Source: Symsagittifera roscoffensis
Lineage: Eukaryota > Xenacoelomorpha > Acoela > Convolutidae
DNA: 64,000 nucleotides
Direction of reading: 5' to 3'
NCBI RefSeq assembly: GCF_963678635.1
Contig: NC_087065.1
Location: 12,934,743 to 12,998,742 of the forward strand
Of this stretch, positions 1 through 11,778 are shown piece after piece; within the stretch, counting starts at the first letter, position 1; each line of letters starts with the position of its first letter. The position numbers and the translations under genes were made by a program. The notes under the pieces were generated by a model. The model ran no database searches. It was not told where the DNA came from and was given only the letters and a program-made list of their open reading frames with translations.

Positions 1-237
<237 letters not shown>

Positions 238-356
238 AAACTCGTCAAACTGTGAGCAAAACAAGCAAAGAAATGTTCGAAAGACTAGAACTGCAGCTGC
301 CCAGAGCAACAGCCCTGGCAACCCTAGCGCGGAACCCACCCGGAACCGTTCATTAA
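238..356 (+). CDS. Possible 3' terminal exon downstream of the microsatellite (hypothetical)
   Basis: After the triplet repeat the DNA becomes clearly richer in G/C than its surroundings for about 120 bp. The frame that reads CTA through the repeat stays open for 39 further codons, with a mixed-charge, protein-like composition (TRQTVSKTSKEMFERLELQ, then an Ala/Pro/Arg-rich tail), and stops at TAA 354-356. The ACT frame is also open, to about 379. If either is real, the microsatellite encodes a homopolymer tract inside a protein whose start lies outside the window. No family is recognised. The open frames could also be chance. Confidence 0.3.
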
Positions 357-379
357 ATGTTTCATGTTCTCATACATAA

Positions 380-1060
380 ATTTGTTTTCTTCTTGTTAAG
401 TGTGTAACAATTTCCATCTTTTAATGCTTCCTCACATTCCTGGGACTCTAAGTCGATTTTGTTATTGTTGGTTGTGTCAGGATTTTATAGTTTTCTAAAT
501 TTATCATGCCTTACATTAAATCAATTATATCTTGAATCTACATCTTAAACATTTTAAAACCTGCATCTGAAAATCACAATGATTTTTTTCAGTTACTGTC
601 AAAAAAAACGTATAGAAAAGAACCATAAATAAAAGCATTTATTCGAAAAAACTATCATTCACATGAGAATGTTCCTATATATAGTTAATGCCAAATTATA
701 GGCAATACCTTTCGGTTAAGGGATCTAAACAAGTTATTTAAACTAAAACTGCTCCTTTAGACGTCGAATTTAATCTTATTACCGAGTTCCACGCATGAAA
801 TGGTTTCCGAAAAATTGATTAACATGAAACAAAAAATAGTCCCAAATGAAATGTTACAACAATTACAGAACACAAAACTAAAACATCTCGTGAACTAAAT
901 GGAAAATCAAGCAAATTCAAGGGGATCAGAACGCTAAGAACATGGCTCAGGCTATCCTTAATCAATTTCGAAATTATTTTCAAATACTCGAAAGTATTTT
1001 CAAATACTTTTCAGATAGCTCTAAAACCGACTCTGAACAATTACTAATGACTTTTTTTAT
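380..1060. other. A/T-rich intergenic sequence, nothing recognised
   Basis: Both strands are broken by stops throughout. I see no convincing coding segment, RNA gene or organised repeat, only short A and T runs. Confidence 0.6.
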
Positions 1061-1067
1061 CAATCAA

Positions 1068-2600
1068 TCAAAGTAACATTCGCCCAGACATTAAACAGTG
1101 ACGGAGTGTAGAAAGAGTACCTATTGACGACTGGCTGACGTCAGCTACCTGAATTCTACTTGTTTTTAACCGTCTTGACCTAGCTAGTTGATTTTCTGGT
1201 CTGTTAAGGGCTAAGTGATAAGTTACCATTTTTAGGCCATCAGCCAAACATTTTTTGATCAGCTTTCGTTTACATGCGAAATTAACCACATAGCTCGGTC
1301 TCGTATCCCCAGACAACGTGATTAATATTAAAAACAGGGCTAGAAAACCATAATTTATTATGTTTTAGTGCAAGTTATATACTATTTCCATTAGAGATGG
1401 GTTGACTCTTTCCTCGACTCTAACTGCTCATGCTCTGTAATACTAAACCAAATTGGAGTTAGTTAAATACTTTCAAGGCATTACAGCAGCTAAAATATTC
1501 ACTTAAGCTTTTTTTAGCAGTCTCTGGGCACCCAGCCTCTGATTCCGTTTTCTTCCGGAGATTACGTCGTTGTCTCTCTAATTTCGTGGCACGGGAGGGT
1601 TCGAATCTGTCCCGAATGTCTCAATGGAACTTCCGTCTGTTTGATCTTCTTTCGAAAAGCACCTGTTGTCAGTTCGTTTCTCTTCTAACTTTTCGACCAA
1701 TTTCGGACTGAATTTTGTCTGTTTTTCGGTTGTTGTGTCTTTCAGTCTTTTCCCGATCGGAATATTCGTTTTTGTATTTCTTAGAAACGTTCTAGTTCAA
1801 ACCGAAATATTGAAAGCTTAAAATTCTAGAACGTTCTGAGCCTCTTTTCCATCACTATTTCGGTGCTAACGCCCTTAATGTTCTTTTCGACGTGCATCGG
1901 CAGCTTCGACTGTGCCAATCCGTTGGAATGACACATATTCCCCGGAGAGTCCCATCAATGTCCCCATTGAACGGATAAATCCGGGTTATCTTCAAGTGGT
2001 GATCCAGTGTTCTAGAATCAACTTGCAAATCGCAATAGAAATTGAAATTTTATCCACTTTATTTCAACTCACTGCGTGTCATAAATAGCCTTGTACTATA
2101 TCTCACTGCTTTCTAATATTTTCACAAAATGCTCACTGTGAGGATAAACCCAGAAAAAATTCTTTTCTGACTACTTACGTCTTTTCATCATAAACAATTT
2201 TTTGCTCTTGCTGGTTAAAAAGGTTTGAGACGCGGCCCGGCCGCGCAACCAGTGAAATTAACTTAGAAATGCTCACAGAGTATCATCGTTTGCTCATGCT
2301 GTTGCGCTAGATATTTAAATTAAGAAACTCTCTGGCTAGTAAAGGTAATGAGCTATCCACCCGCCTCGAGCGAGCGTACCCAGACTCCACCAGGTCGCCA
2401 CAAAGTGAAGATATGTTCTATGCAGGTTAAATTTTCAATCAGGTTTAAATGAGGTAAAATACTCACCTAAACCCCTGCATAATTAAGTGATAATAAACTA
2501 AAGTTTCCATTGCAATTCAACAATCTCAGATCACAAATCATAACAGTTTCAACACCTGGTCTGACCAGATTTAAGCAAAACAAAATGTTAAGAGATTTCA
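1068..2600 (-). mobile_element. Candidate LTR / terminal region of the first gypsy-like element
   Basis: This stretch lies beyond the last coding-like block of the minus-strand retroelement. Near 1073 it contains gtaacattcgccc, then acgactggct and tttttaaccgtct. The same three words recur in the same order near 48,710-48,810, in a copy that begins tgtaacattcgcccggaag, a typical TG-type LTR start. The interval 1530-2000 is more G/C-rich than the neighbouring intergenic DNA. No second full-length LTR is visible to pair with it, so the LTR call is an inference from position and the shared words. Confidence 0.3.
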
Positions 2601-2639
2601 ATAATCAATCTTCGTTGACTTGGTCATGTTTTCGCACAC

Positions 2640-5600
2640 AATGACAATTAAGTTTTTTCATTCCTCCCCACTTCTGTTTCGTCTCGCCTTCAATTCCTAT
2701 TCCATGGCTTTTTGTTCTTGTTCGTCCATCTCACTGTCTTCCTGCACCTTCTGCAGCATCTCAACAGAGCCCCAACTTTCTTGCTCCAGCAGTCTCTGTT
2801 TACAGCAGGGCAGGAGAGTTACGTTCAATTTTTGCTCCCGGTTCCGTCAGAAACTGTTGTGTAAGCACAGGCTTACGTTTCGCTCCAGGTCAGCTTGTAG
2901 GACCTCCTTTTTCTCGCCCTTGGTCGTAGAAGACAATCAAGACGTTTCACAGCTGTTTTCACGGCGTTTCTATGAATCAAGGATGCTCTCCTATAGGCAC
3001 CCGGCCCTACATTAAGCTGGAAAGATTGATAGGCTACCGTGTTTTGGGACATATGACGCTTCGCGCGTTCATATACCCATGCCGTCATCACAGCACGGAA
3101 CCAAGAGATCAATCTTTGTCTTGCCCATATCCTTGTTATGGCTCTGGGTATCCTCAGGACTTTGCAGGTGGTCTTGAACATAACCAGTTTTCTGCTGACA
3201 GTCACTTTGCTGGTAGGTACTTCGGTAGGTACTTTGCTGCTGACGGTACTTCCATCTCCTTCTCGTTCCTTCCTGCATTAGCTTCAAGCCACTTCACTGC
3301 TAACATGGCACGGACCACCAATATCGACACATTTTCGCCCTGATCGGATAATCCCATGCAAATTAGCTCTCCAGCATCCCATACGAGCACTATGTTTCAT
3401 CTCTCGGGGTACTAAAACGTCTGCGCCAAGCAGTGACACTGTTACTCCCCATGAATCAACAGGAAGTTCCTCCAGGTTCGGTAACCCGATGCTATCAGCA
3501 GTGTCTCTATTTCCATCATCATCTCATGAATTTCATCCTTCTCGTCAATCGTGGGGAAATCGTTCGCCATCCTTCCCCTCGCTTTCTTCTTCTGAAAATC
3601 ACTGACGTTTCCATCGCCCAGTCTTATGAACTTTCTCCTACCATCTCTTCCAATTCGTCTCTAGACCTCCCCGACCCTGCCCGCAGGATCTTCGTCAATA
3701 GTTCATGGAAGCTTTCAGACATTTTCGACAATCGCAAGCACTTGGGCACCGGAAAGAGTTGATCAATCAATCTGTGACGCGTTCTGGTCTCCACTACCAC
3801 CGTGTGAGTCGGATAATTGATGTTGCAGTATAGTGCCGAGCTGGATCCCACTAGGTACATTGAGCCAACTGTCTTGTAATATCCCTCTCTATGTTTCAGG
3901 TTCATTTTAGTCTCGAGAGCATCTCGCCAGCATCCAATTTCGTGTTCCGTCTGTAATGACCCCGGAAACACTTCCTCGCTCAGGGTAGTCACTATCTCAT
4001 GCGCCCTCTCGAGACGTTCAAGGATTCTATGGAGCGTGTCATACTGTAGAACCCCAAGGCAGTAACTAAATTCACCTCAGTAACACCGTGGCGACCGAAA
4101 ACTAATTCCATCTCGCTCCTGTCGGACATTCTCAGCCTCTCGAATATCCTCGCGAATTGGTAATGTTGTTCGGACAGAGTTTTCAAGCAGTGACTTGTTC
4201 CGCACACTTGCCCTTTCAGTCCACAACTAGCGGCTAAGCAGGTACCTGTTTTCATCCAATCACTCGGGAGGTTTCCCTCTGATGGTTCTGTGGGTAACTT
4301 CTCACTGTAACTTGACTTTCAAGGCCAACAAGTGGTGAATCACTGCCAAGTCATGCAGGCTCTCATCGTCGCTCTCTTCTAGCTCATTATCAGCGGTGAC
4401 ATCCCATATCAGACCCGTGTTCGGATTTGGGTACCATGAAGGCTTAATGAGCTCCCACATCGTCACTAGGCTGGTCTTCAGTAAGCCGTCCCACGAATCA
4501 CACTCAAAGCTCACCTGCCCTTCCAATTTGGGAAAGGAGGGTTCGACCACTCGCTCCTCCAGAATCACTCCCAACCGCAGCTGTTCAGATGTTATCATCC
4601 TCGATTCTCGCACTCTCTCCGCACAGATGTCGAGGATTCGTGCTCGCTGAAAGCCAAAATACGTATCCCTGGCCTCTTAATTGACGAAAGGATTATCGGC
4701 CATTCCAGGCGCACCTGACACATATTGGAACTACTTCTGCTTCCCTAGCGTCGCATATTCTTTCAGGTTCGTCACTCTTTCCAGCAGTTCTCTGGTGACT
4801 TTCAATTCTTTGTTGGAGCACTTCCTGATTTCCTACAACCTCCGGTAGTTATCGAGGACGTTCAGCTCCTTCGCCGGGATCCGAAGTGGCATATCTTAGT
4901 AGATCTCCAACAAGACCTCTTCACGCTTCGCTCCTCTTTGTCAAACAACCTTCACGCATTCCTCTAACACCGGAGTGGGGATACAATGCACCACGAACCT
5001 CACAAAGCAAAACGCGTCTTCCATTTTGCCCATGCTATGGCGAAGTCATCCCTGGCGATCAGCATTTTCAGAGCTTCTATCAGCTCCAATTACTGTTCCC
5101 TTGCTTTGGTTTCAATGATGGCTTGATACTCTTGCCTCCTTATCTAAACAAGATACCACAACAGCCTCATATGCAGATTTGTCCTGACACATGGCTTAGC
5201 AAGATACGCCGTCACTGTCGAAAGTGTGCTCAATGTCTCGTCCAAATACTTCTGGAAGGCCGTTATCCAGGAAATATTGACCAGCTGCTCTAGGCCGCTT
5301 CATTCGCTTCAGATGACCTCAAGGTGCCATAATCTTTCGTTTTTAGGTTTGAAACCGTCACTAATCCCTTCAGGTACTCCTGCATAGCTTGCTTATCTTG
5401 CCATGCCATCAAATGTCCTCTTGCTGAATTCCTCGCCCTCAGCATCTCCCCATAACCTCAAGCAGGGTCACTAATGTGGACTGACTCGGGCCCGGTGATG
5501 CGACTGTAATCGACCACGACGAGTTGTCCCTCCAGTTTCATCTTCGCTATATTCGTTCAGGAAGGTTCTTAATTTTCCAGCTCACCGGATCCACATTGAC

Positions 5601-5800
5601 TGATAGCCTCCATCTCCAGTCTGGTGTCAGCCAGGTTTCTCTCATTCTTTTTCGCTTTTGAATCTGTGGATATCAGTCCTGCTAACAACATTGGTGGCAA
5701 CTGATTATCCTTCTCTCCGCCGCTATGCGTGGCACCATCCCCTTCTCCGCTTTCGACCAGACAACAACTTCCTGCCAATGACATCATCACTGCGGCCGTT
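2640..5800 (-). pseudogene. Degenerate coding blocks at the 3' end of gypsy-like element 1 (function unknown)
   Basis: The minus strand has successive open segments at about 4613-4302, 4255-3992, 3992-3624 and 3205-2873, with balanced amino-acid composition and G/C-richer DNA than the flanks. They are broken by frameshifts and stops. One segment (4255-3992) starts with a Cys-containing stretch, and another is acidic (ELEESDDESL). They follow the SGNH-domain region in the same orientation, in the place where an LTR element could carry an envelope or accessory ORF, but I cannot identify an envelope, fusion peptide or membrane anchor. I therefore leave the product unassigned. Confidence 0.45.
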
Positions 5801-6223
5801 TTTGATTTTATAATTTAGGGCTGGTCACCTTATCGTTTACTCGTCTCTTGAGCTTACTCGCCATGAAATTGTATTTTGTCAGCCCCTTCTTGGTTCTTTT
5901 TACAGACTGGTCTCGCATAACCGGGCCCGTTCTCGGTGCTCTCTTCCATGACTGACTCGGTCAGACCGTCAGACTGAGTGGGCTCCATAATTTTTCCCAA
6001 TACTTCTCACATGATGGGCTGATTCAATCCCACTCTCATCACGGATTGAGTGCAAAGTCTCCGGTTCAAGTCTCCAGGTGCTTTCAATGAAAGCTTACGG
6101 AGTCCACACTTCTCCAGTCTTTCTCTCAAGTTCACTTTGATATCGTTCCCACTCTTCCTCTGGCGACGTGCTCAGGAAGGCCACCTTTATTGACTCATCA
6201 ACCCTACGCCATCGAGGAGATTC

Positions 6224-6589
6224 TCAGATCAGCTGGAACGTGTCTCTTCTTTGATGCGCCTTCATTAAGGACATTGGTTCCACGGGAGACAGGCTAGTTA
6301 GAGGTTCTTTAGTGGGTGACATGAAAGGCGACGGAGTCATCAGCACAAATGTCTCATTCGCTCCCCCGCGTTCCGTTTCATTAAAATAGTAAACCATGAG
6401 ATCTCTCTCCAGGGCACTCAGGTCGATTTCACTCACTTTGTCACCTTTGCGCTCCATGGGATCATCCATTCCTTGGTTCTCACTGTTCGCATCTTCATCT
6501 TTTCTCTCGTCATCTGGCTTGGATCCAAAGGGGAATTTGCGCATATCAATTCCTGAGTCCGGCCAATTTGGCATCATCAGGCCACCCAC
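6224..6589 (-). pseudogene. Acidic gypsy-element segment, diverged paralogue of the 8930/10869 segment
   Basis: This minus-strand ORF shares a run of about 30 residues, with few differences, with the ORFs at 8930-9124 and 10869-11063. The shared core includes DPME-KGDKVSEIDL and ALERDLM-YYFNETERG. It is therefore an older third copy of the same coding module, with different flanks. It is highly charged and has no recognised fold. The surrounding 5800-6220 and 6590-6960 are non-open remnants. Confidence 0.5.
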
Positions 6590-6959
6590 CTGGTAAATAC
6601 TTCGTCATTTACATCAATTTCTACAGGTTCCTCACCATGCAGCACCACTTCATCTACAGTCAAATAGATGCCTCCCCTCGACTCTTATCCCATTTACAAC
6701 ATCACCACCGTCTCTCGCCTGACCCACCTCAGTCTAGACTGGTCGTCAAATGGTGAGTTCACATCGTTCCAATGACCTACAGACACCTCGGGTTTCCTCG
6801 ATGGTACAGCTTTAATCTTCTGCCGGGAAGATGAACTCAAATGTGTGTGCGGCAGCAGCGTTCCAACTGAAGAAGGGCGGCGCCATCACCTCATTAACAT
6901 TCTCTCCTCCACGTCCCGTGCGGCTCTAATCCTCGATGAAAGAGCAGGGTTGATCACCC

Positions 6960-8092
6960 CTAACAGCATTCGATGATCAACAGATACTGAGGGCACCTAT
7001 TCGGCACTGGTTTGAACCCGCCAACCACGCCTCCTGATGTTCCTTCACAGGAGCATATACCTTCGGCCAAGCCGGGATCTTCACTGCGTCCTTCGTGCTC
7101 TTGACAACTGGTCGTAATTTCCAGATTAAAGATCACCCGGCCCATTCGGCATTTTAAGCTGTTATTGAATTGCATTAGCATCCAGTCAGGCTCCGCTTTC
7201 CTTCCAAATGGCCTACCATTGCTCGCCAGTCTTCTCAGCTCCTTTTGTTCCATCCAATTTAGCACTTAGCAGTTCGCCACCAACACAAGGTTCACATATA
7301 GGATCGAGTGTCTGTACGCCTTCACGTGCACGTTTGAAAACACGTGCGTTACTGTCAGTCAATAGGTCACTGTAACAAACTCTCTTAGCCCAAACATCCA
7401 AGCCAACGGATCGATCCGCTTCATGAGGGTCAAATCGGTTTATAGGGGTATACCTTCACACGTTTTCCGTTCCCTTTCATCAGATACAGGCCTGTCCTCC
7501 CCAAGTAGGCTTCTGATCTGTTGCAGTAGATATTGAAGCAGAGGAGCAGGGTTCTCCAATCCTTCATCTTTCTGTAGGAGTCTGTCTCCATCTGCGCGTC
7601 AAATTCTCTCCTCGATCCTTGAAACTGTTCCGGATAACTCAGCAGTATGAACAGGTCACCCAATTGACCGTACGTCATCACTAGCAGCGTGAGAAAGCAT
7701 TCCAACCAGAACTCAGTCAGTTCTTGGGTAAAAAGGACAACGGGTCCCTTCATGAATTCTCATGTCCGAAGGTTACATATAGTGCTAGCACAAGGCCAAT
7801 TGATAACTTTCTGATATCTCTGACAATAATGGCTATTAAGAGTCTTGAAGCTCTGGGAGAGCAACTGCTGAGGAGCGCGGGTGACTATCCCCCGCCCATT
7901 CCCGCGAGGATCGCATCGGACCTCTCGTGTTCGGCTATCGTTGCCAGCAAGTCCGCCTGAAACCAGCCCAAGAACATCGTGTTTATCTCCTGCTATCACT
8001 GGGGCATAATCGAAGTCGTCTTGTCCCAGTGTGCATAGTCGTGGAGACAGATACAGCCAGGGACTATTATGAGGCTTTGTACTCAAGACCAT
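6960..8092 (-). pseudogene. Degenerate coding region of gypsy-like element 1, unknown product
   Basis: Minus-strand open segments at 8092-7760, 7753-7430, 7401-7213 and 7265-6960 overlap in neighbouring frames. This is the pattern expected of one long reading frame broken by small indels. The central part is rich in Leu, Phe and Trp (for example TEFWLECFLTLLVMTYGQL), followed by a segment with a C-x2-C pair (ICEPCVGG). It follows the SGNH-like domain directly. No domain is recognised. Confidence 0.45.
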
Positions 8093-8312
8093 AGCCCTAA
8101 GGTCCTCTTCCGTGGAGGTCGCGTTCCTTCTCAGCTCCTCCGTCCCTCAAGTAATCCTTCTGTCTGATACATAGGTTGCTTGTCACTCACTGCACTAATT
8201 TGTGCTCATCACTCACTCCTAGTTTTAATTTCAATAGTCGGCCAAAATTTGAAAGTTCCAATCCCAGGTGTTCATTAATCACCACACGCGTCGTGCTCGG
8301 GTCCGTAAATCA

Positions 8313-8900
8313 TTAGATCGCGTTCGATATTTCCGACCATACCGCAGCGAGTTCTGATCGGAAAGGATAGTATAGGTTGTGATCAACTTGTCGGTTCGTT
8401 GGCGGCATCATCACGTCAAATCGTCCTTCCGCAAGCAAGGCGACCATCGTATGCACAAGCAGCACAGGCTCGGGTAGTGAAGCGTATCCCGAGGACAATG
8501 TGAAGACAATTTCAACCAGTTACCTTGCAAAGCTGTGTTGCATTGACTTCTCGGCTACCACGATCGCCTCTCCAATGACCTCTGTTTTCGGGCATGGCCC
8601 GTCAATCAGAGTTTTAAACAATCCTCTGCTCTGCAAGTGGTCATTTGATCCTGCTATTATGACAACTTATGGCTCCATGTTCACTACGATTTGCACACTT
8701 ATCACCATTCCCACTACTTGTCCCCAATCCAAATTGAGGGCTGTGAGGAAGATCACGTCCGGAAAAAGAGTGAGCGGGGTGCGTATAGATAGTCAGAGCT
8801 GGCCACTATCATGATTTTCACCTCCAGGGGATCATACGCCGCGAGCAGATTGTCCCCTTTTGGTGACACCAGGTGCGCACATATTTTCTCATCGCCTTCA
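8313..8900 (-). pseudogene. SGNH-like domain type A, copy A
   Basis: The minus-strand frame, with some stops, reads a hydrophobic beta strand followed by VVIIAGSNDHLQSRGL near 8665-8620. This resembles block III (GxND) of SGNH hydrolases. After it come a helix-like segment, FTLSSGYASLPEP, and a C-terminal region ending in SELAAVWSEISNAI near 8313. A GDS block I is not evident here, and in-frame stops interrupt it, so catalytic function is not supported. It lies downstream of the coiled-coil and type-B SGNH segments of the same retroelement. Confidence 0.45.
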
Positions 8901-8929
8901 TCTGACTTCATCCGAGGGTTATCCCGTGA

Positions 8930-9839
8930 TCAATCGCCCGCTTGCTGTTCCGGGGGCTTGCTAATTTGCCTGCACATTTTGTGATGTTTGTTGTTGGGTT
9001 TATTCTCCACCAGAATAAACCCGCGTTCCGTTTCATTAAAATAGTATTCCATGAGATCTCTCTCCAGGGCACCCAAGTCGATTTCACTCACTTTGTCACC
9101 TTTGTCCTCCATGGGATCATCCATTCCTTGGTTCTCACTGTTCGCATCTTCATCTTTTTTTGTTAAACTTCCCCTTCCGGCTCGATGGTGCTCTTTCCCT
9201 CGCCTGCTGACGGACGTCCTTCAGTGATCTCGTGATTAGAGGTCGCATTGTGTTATCCCTGGGCAAGCCTTCCAGATCAACCAGCCTCAAAGTGGTGGCG
9301 GAACTGAGTTGCTCTTCTTCCGCCAAAAGCCAATCCACGCCTGATTTTTGGTCTTATCCAGATACCGTAGGATCCTGTTCATTGAGCATTTTCTTCGCGT
9401 CCGCGCGACACGCCAGCGTGTTCATATTCATTTTCACTGTCATGTCCACTTTATATGTCCGCAGGCTGAGATCTGATCTGTTCCACAATAACTCACTGAC
9501 CTATCGGTATTGATAATCGCTGCAGGGTCTGCCTGCGAGTTTCCCTGAGCCGCTGGTGCGCTTGCAGACTGACTAGCGGCGCTTGTGGTTGTTTTGGGGA
9601 GCTACAAGTTGCGGATCATTTCTTGTCCCAAGTCGATTCTCCAAAGATTGGCCTCTCGGAGTGGGGACGGTCCCCAATCTCTCCCTCACATCCGAGCTGG
9701 TAGTGGGCTGGGTAACATTCGCTTCCGTCGCCAAAGGTACCAGACGATTCGCTAATTGTTGAGGTACACGAGACCGTGTCCTACCAGCAGGGCTATCCCG
9801 TGTCACTGGATTGACCACTGTCCGCAACTCTGCCTCCAT
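8930..9839 (-). pseudogene. Linker region between SGNH-like domains, copy A
   Basis: Minus-strand segments 9839-9573 (Pro/Arg/Thr-rich, low complexity), 9338-9150 (charged, ends in KGKFNKKR) and 9124-8930 (acidic, contains KGDKVSEIDL) form a broken reading frame that joins the type-B domain to the type-A domain. The composition looks like a disordered linker. It is duplicated at 10869-11778. Confidence 0.5.
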
Positions 9840-10205
9840 TTATTCTATCTCCGTCTGGAAGGCGTCAATAATTCTTTGTCTGCACTGCTGGGTATTGAAA
9901 TGTAACCCATATCTCGTTAAGGCACTGTCGCCCATCATTCGCAAAGCACTCTCAATGTCTATCAACCTGAGTTCATTGGATTTTGCGGCAATCAAATTAC
10001 TGACCATCGTGTTCCGTCGCGTCATGTTCCCGTTCCTAAAGGCGGCTATCGGTGAGCCGGCGTCTGGTTTTAGAGGGATGATACACAAGACCACGAGCCC
10101 TCGTCGAAGCTTCTCTTTCAACTCATTGAGGAGACAGACCAGCAGCGGTTCCCATTTCGCCTCGGGGGTGACTGGGTTTCTAAAAACGTCGTTCGTCCCT
10201 ATCAT
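9840..10205 (-). pseudogene. SGNH-like domain type B, C-terminal part (copy A)
   Basis: This 121-codon minus-strand ORF begins at the block III motif IGTNDVF and continues through the strand VVLCIIPL. It ends with RYGLHFN, matching the catalytic Asp/His block V region of SGNH (GDSL-type) hydrolases, where the His is conserved. Block I (GDS) is missing because the tandem-duplication junction falls just upstream of IGTND. This copy cannot be a complete hydrolase. Confidence 0.55.
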
Positions 10206-10242
10206 TAATCACCACACGCGTCATGCTCGGGTCCGTAAATCA

Positions 10243-10860
10243 TTAGATCGCGTTCGATATTTCCGACCATACCGCAGCGAGTTCTGATCGGAAAGGATAG
10301 TATAGGTTGTGATCAACTTGTCGGTTCGTTGGCGGCATCATCACGTCAAATCGTCCTTCCGCAAGCAAGGCGACCATCGTATGCACAAGCAGCACAGGCT
10401 CGGGTAGTGAAGCGTATCCCGAGGACAATGTGAAGACAATTTCAACCAGTTACCTTGCAAAGCTGTGTTGCATTGACTTCTCGGCTACCACGATCGCCTC
10501 TCCAATGACCTCTGTTTTCGGGCATGGCCCGTCAATCAGAGTTTTAAACAATCCTCTGCTCTGCAAGTGGTCATTTGATCCTGCTATTATGACAACTTAT
10601 GGCTCCATGTTCACTACGATTTGCACACTTATCACCATTCCCACTACTTGTCCCCAATCCAAATTGAGGGCTGTGAGGAAGATCACGTCCGGAAAAAGAG
10701 TGAGCGGGGTGCGTATAGATAGTCAGAGCTGGCCACTATCATGATCTTCCCCAATTTCACCTCCAGGGGATCATACGCCGCGAGCAGATTGTCCCCTTTT
10801 GGTGACACCAGGTGCGCACATATTTTCTCATCGCCTTCATCTGACTTCATCCGAGGGTTA
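10243..10860 (-). pseudogene. SGNH-like domain type A, copy B
   Basis: This is the same coding content as 8313-8900, including AGSNDHL and the conserved C-terminal tail, with the same interrupting stops. The stops therefore predate the duplication. The element was already dead when it was duplicated. Confidence 0.45.
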
Positions 10861-10868
10861 TCCCGTGA

Positions 10869-11778
10869 TCAATCTCCCGCTTGCTGTTCCGGGGGCTTGC
10901 TAATTTGCCTGCACATTTTGTGATGTTTGTTGTTGGGTTTATTCTCCACCAGAATAAACCCGCGTTCCGTTTCATTAAAATAGTATTCCATGAGATCTCT
11001 CTCCAGGGCACCCAAGTCGATTTCACTCACTTTGTCACCTTTGTCCTCCATGGGATCATCCATTCCTTGGTTCTCACTGTTCGCATCTTCATCTTTTTTT
11101 GTTAAACTTCCCCTTCCGGCTCGATGGTGCTCTTTCCCTCGCCTGCTGACGGACGTCCTTCAGTGATCTCGTGATTAGAGGTCGCATTGTGTTATCCCTG
11201 GGCAAGCCTTCCAGATCAACCAGCCTCAAAGTGGTGGCGGAACTGAGTTGCTCTTCTTCCGCCAAAAGCCAATCCACGCCTGATTTTTGGTCTTATCCAG
11301 ATACCGTAGGATCCTGTTCATTGAGCATTTTCTTCGCGTCCGCGCGACACGCCAGCGTGTTCATATTCATTTTCACTGTCATGTCCACTTTATATGTCCG
11401 CGGGCTGAGATCTGATCTGTTCCACAATAACTCACTGACCTATCGGTATTGATAATCGCTGCAGGGTCTGCCTGCGAGTTTCCCTGAGCCGCTGGTGCGC
11501 TTGCAGACTGACTAGCGGCGCTTGTGGTTGTTTTGGGGAGCTACAAGTTGCGGATCATTTCTTGTCCCAAGTCGATTCTCCAAAGATTGGCCTCTCGGAG
11601 TGGGGACGGTCCCCAATCTCTCCCTCACATCCGAGCTGGTAGTGGGCTGGGTAACATTCGCTTCCGTCGCCAAAGGTACCAGACGATTCGCTAATTGTTG
11701 AGGTACACGAGACCGTGTCCTACCAGCAGGGCTATCCCGTGTCACTGGATTGACCACTGTCCGCAACTCTGCCTCCAT
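10869..11778 (-). pseudogene. Linker region between SGNH-like domains, copy B
   Basis: This is the counterpart of 8930-9839 with the same three open segments (11778-11512, 11277-11089, 11063-10869). It is nearly identical at nucleotide level. Confidence 0.5.

Larger units (their letters stand above)
8275..10204. repeat. Tandem duplication, copy A (1.93 kb)
   Basis: This unit is repeated head to tail at 10205-about 12127, with only a few differences. Copy A lacks 9 bp present in copy B near 10745. Copy B lacks about 14 bp present in copy A near 10050. There are scattered single-base changes (for example near 8304/10224 and 8936/10875). The left flank joins at cattaatcacc, and the same words restart at 10204-10205 after cgtccctat, so the junction shows only 1-2 bp of microhomology. 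The near identity implies a recent event compared with the decay of the coding frames it contains. Confidence 0.95.

Noticed and set aside
2620-3343. Overlapping plus-strand ORFs at the end of element 1
   Set aside because: They are antisense to minus-strand coding-like segments of the retroelement, and have low-complexity Ser/Cys/Phe composition.
3624-4613. Retroviral envelope glycoprotein in element 1
   Set aside because: The position would fit, but no signal peptide, furin-like site, fusion peptide or membrane anchor can be seen in the open segments.
8500-8814. Plus-strand ORF (and its copy at 10430-10744) as a gene
   Set aside because: It is the antisense shadow of the SGNH-like segment on the minus strand, and both copies come from one tandem duplication.
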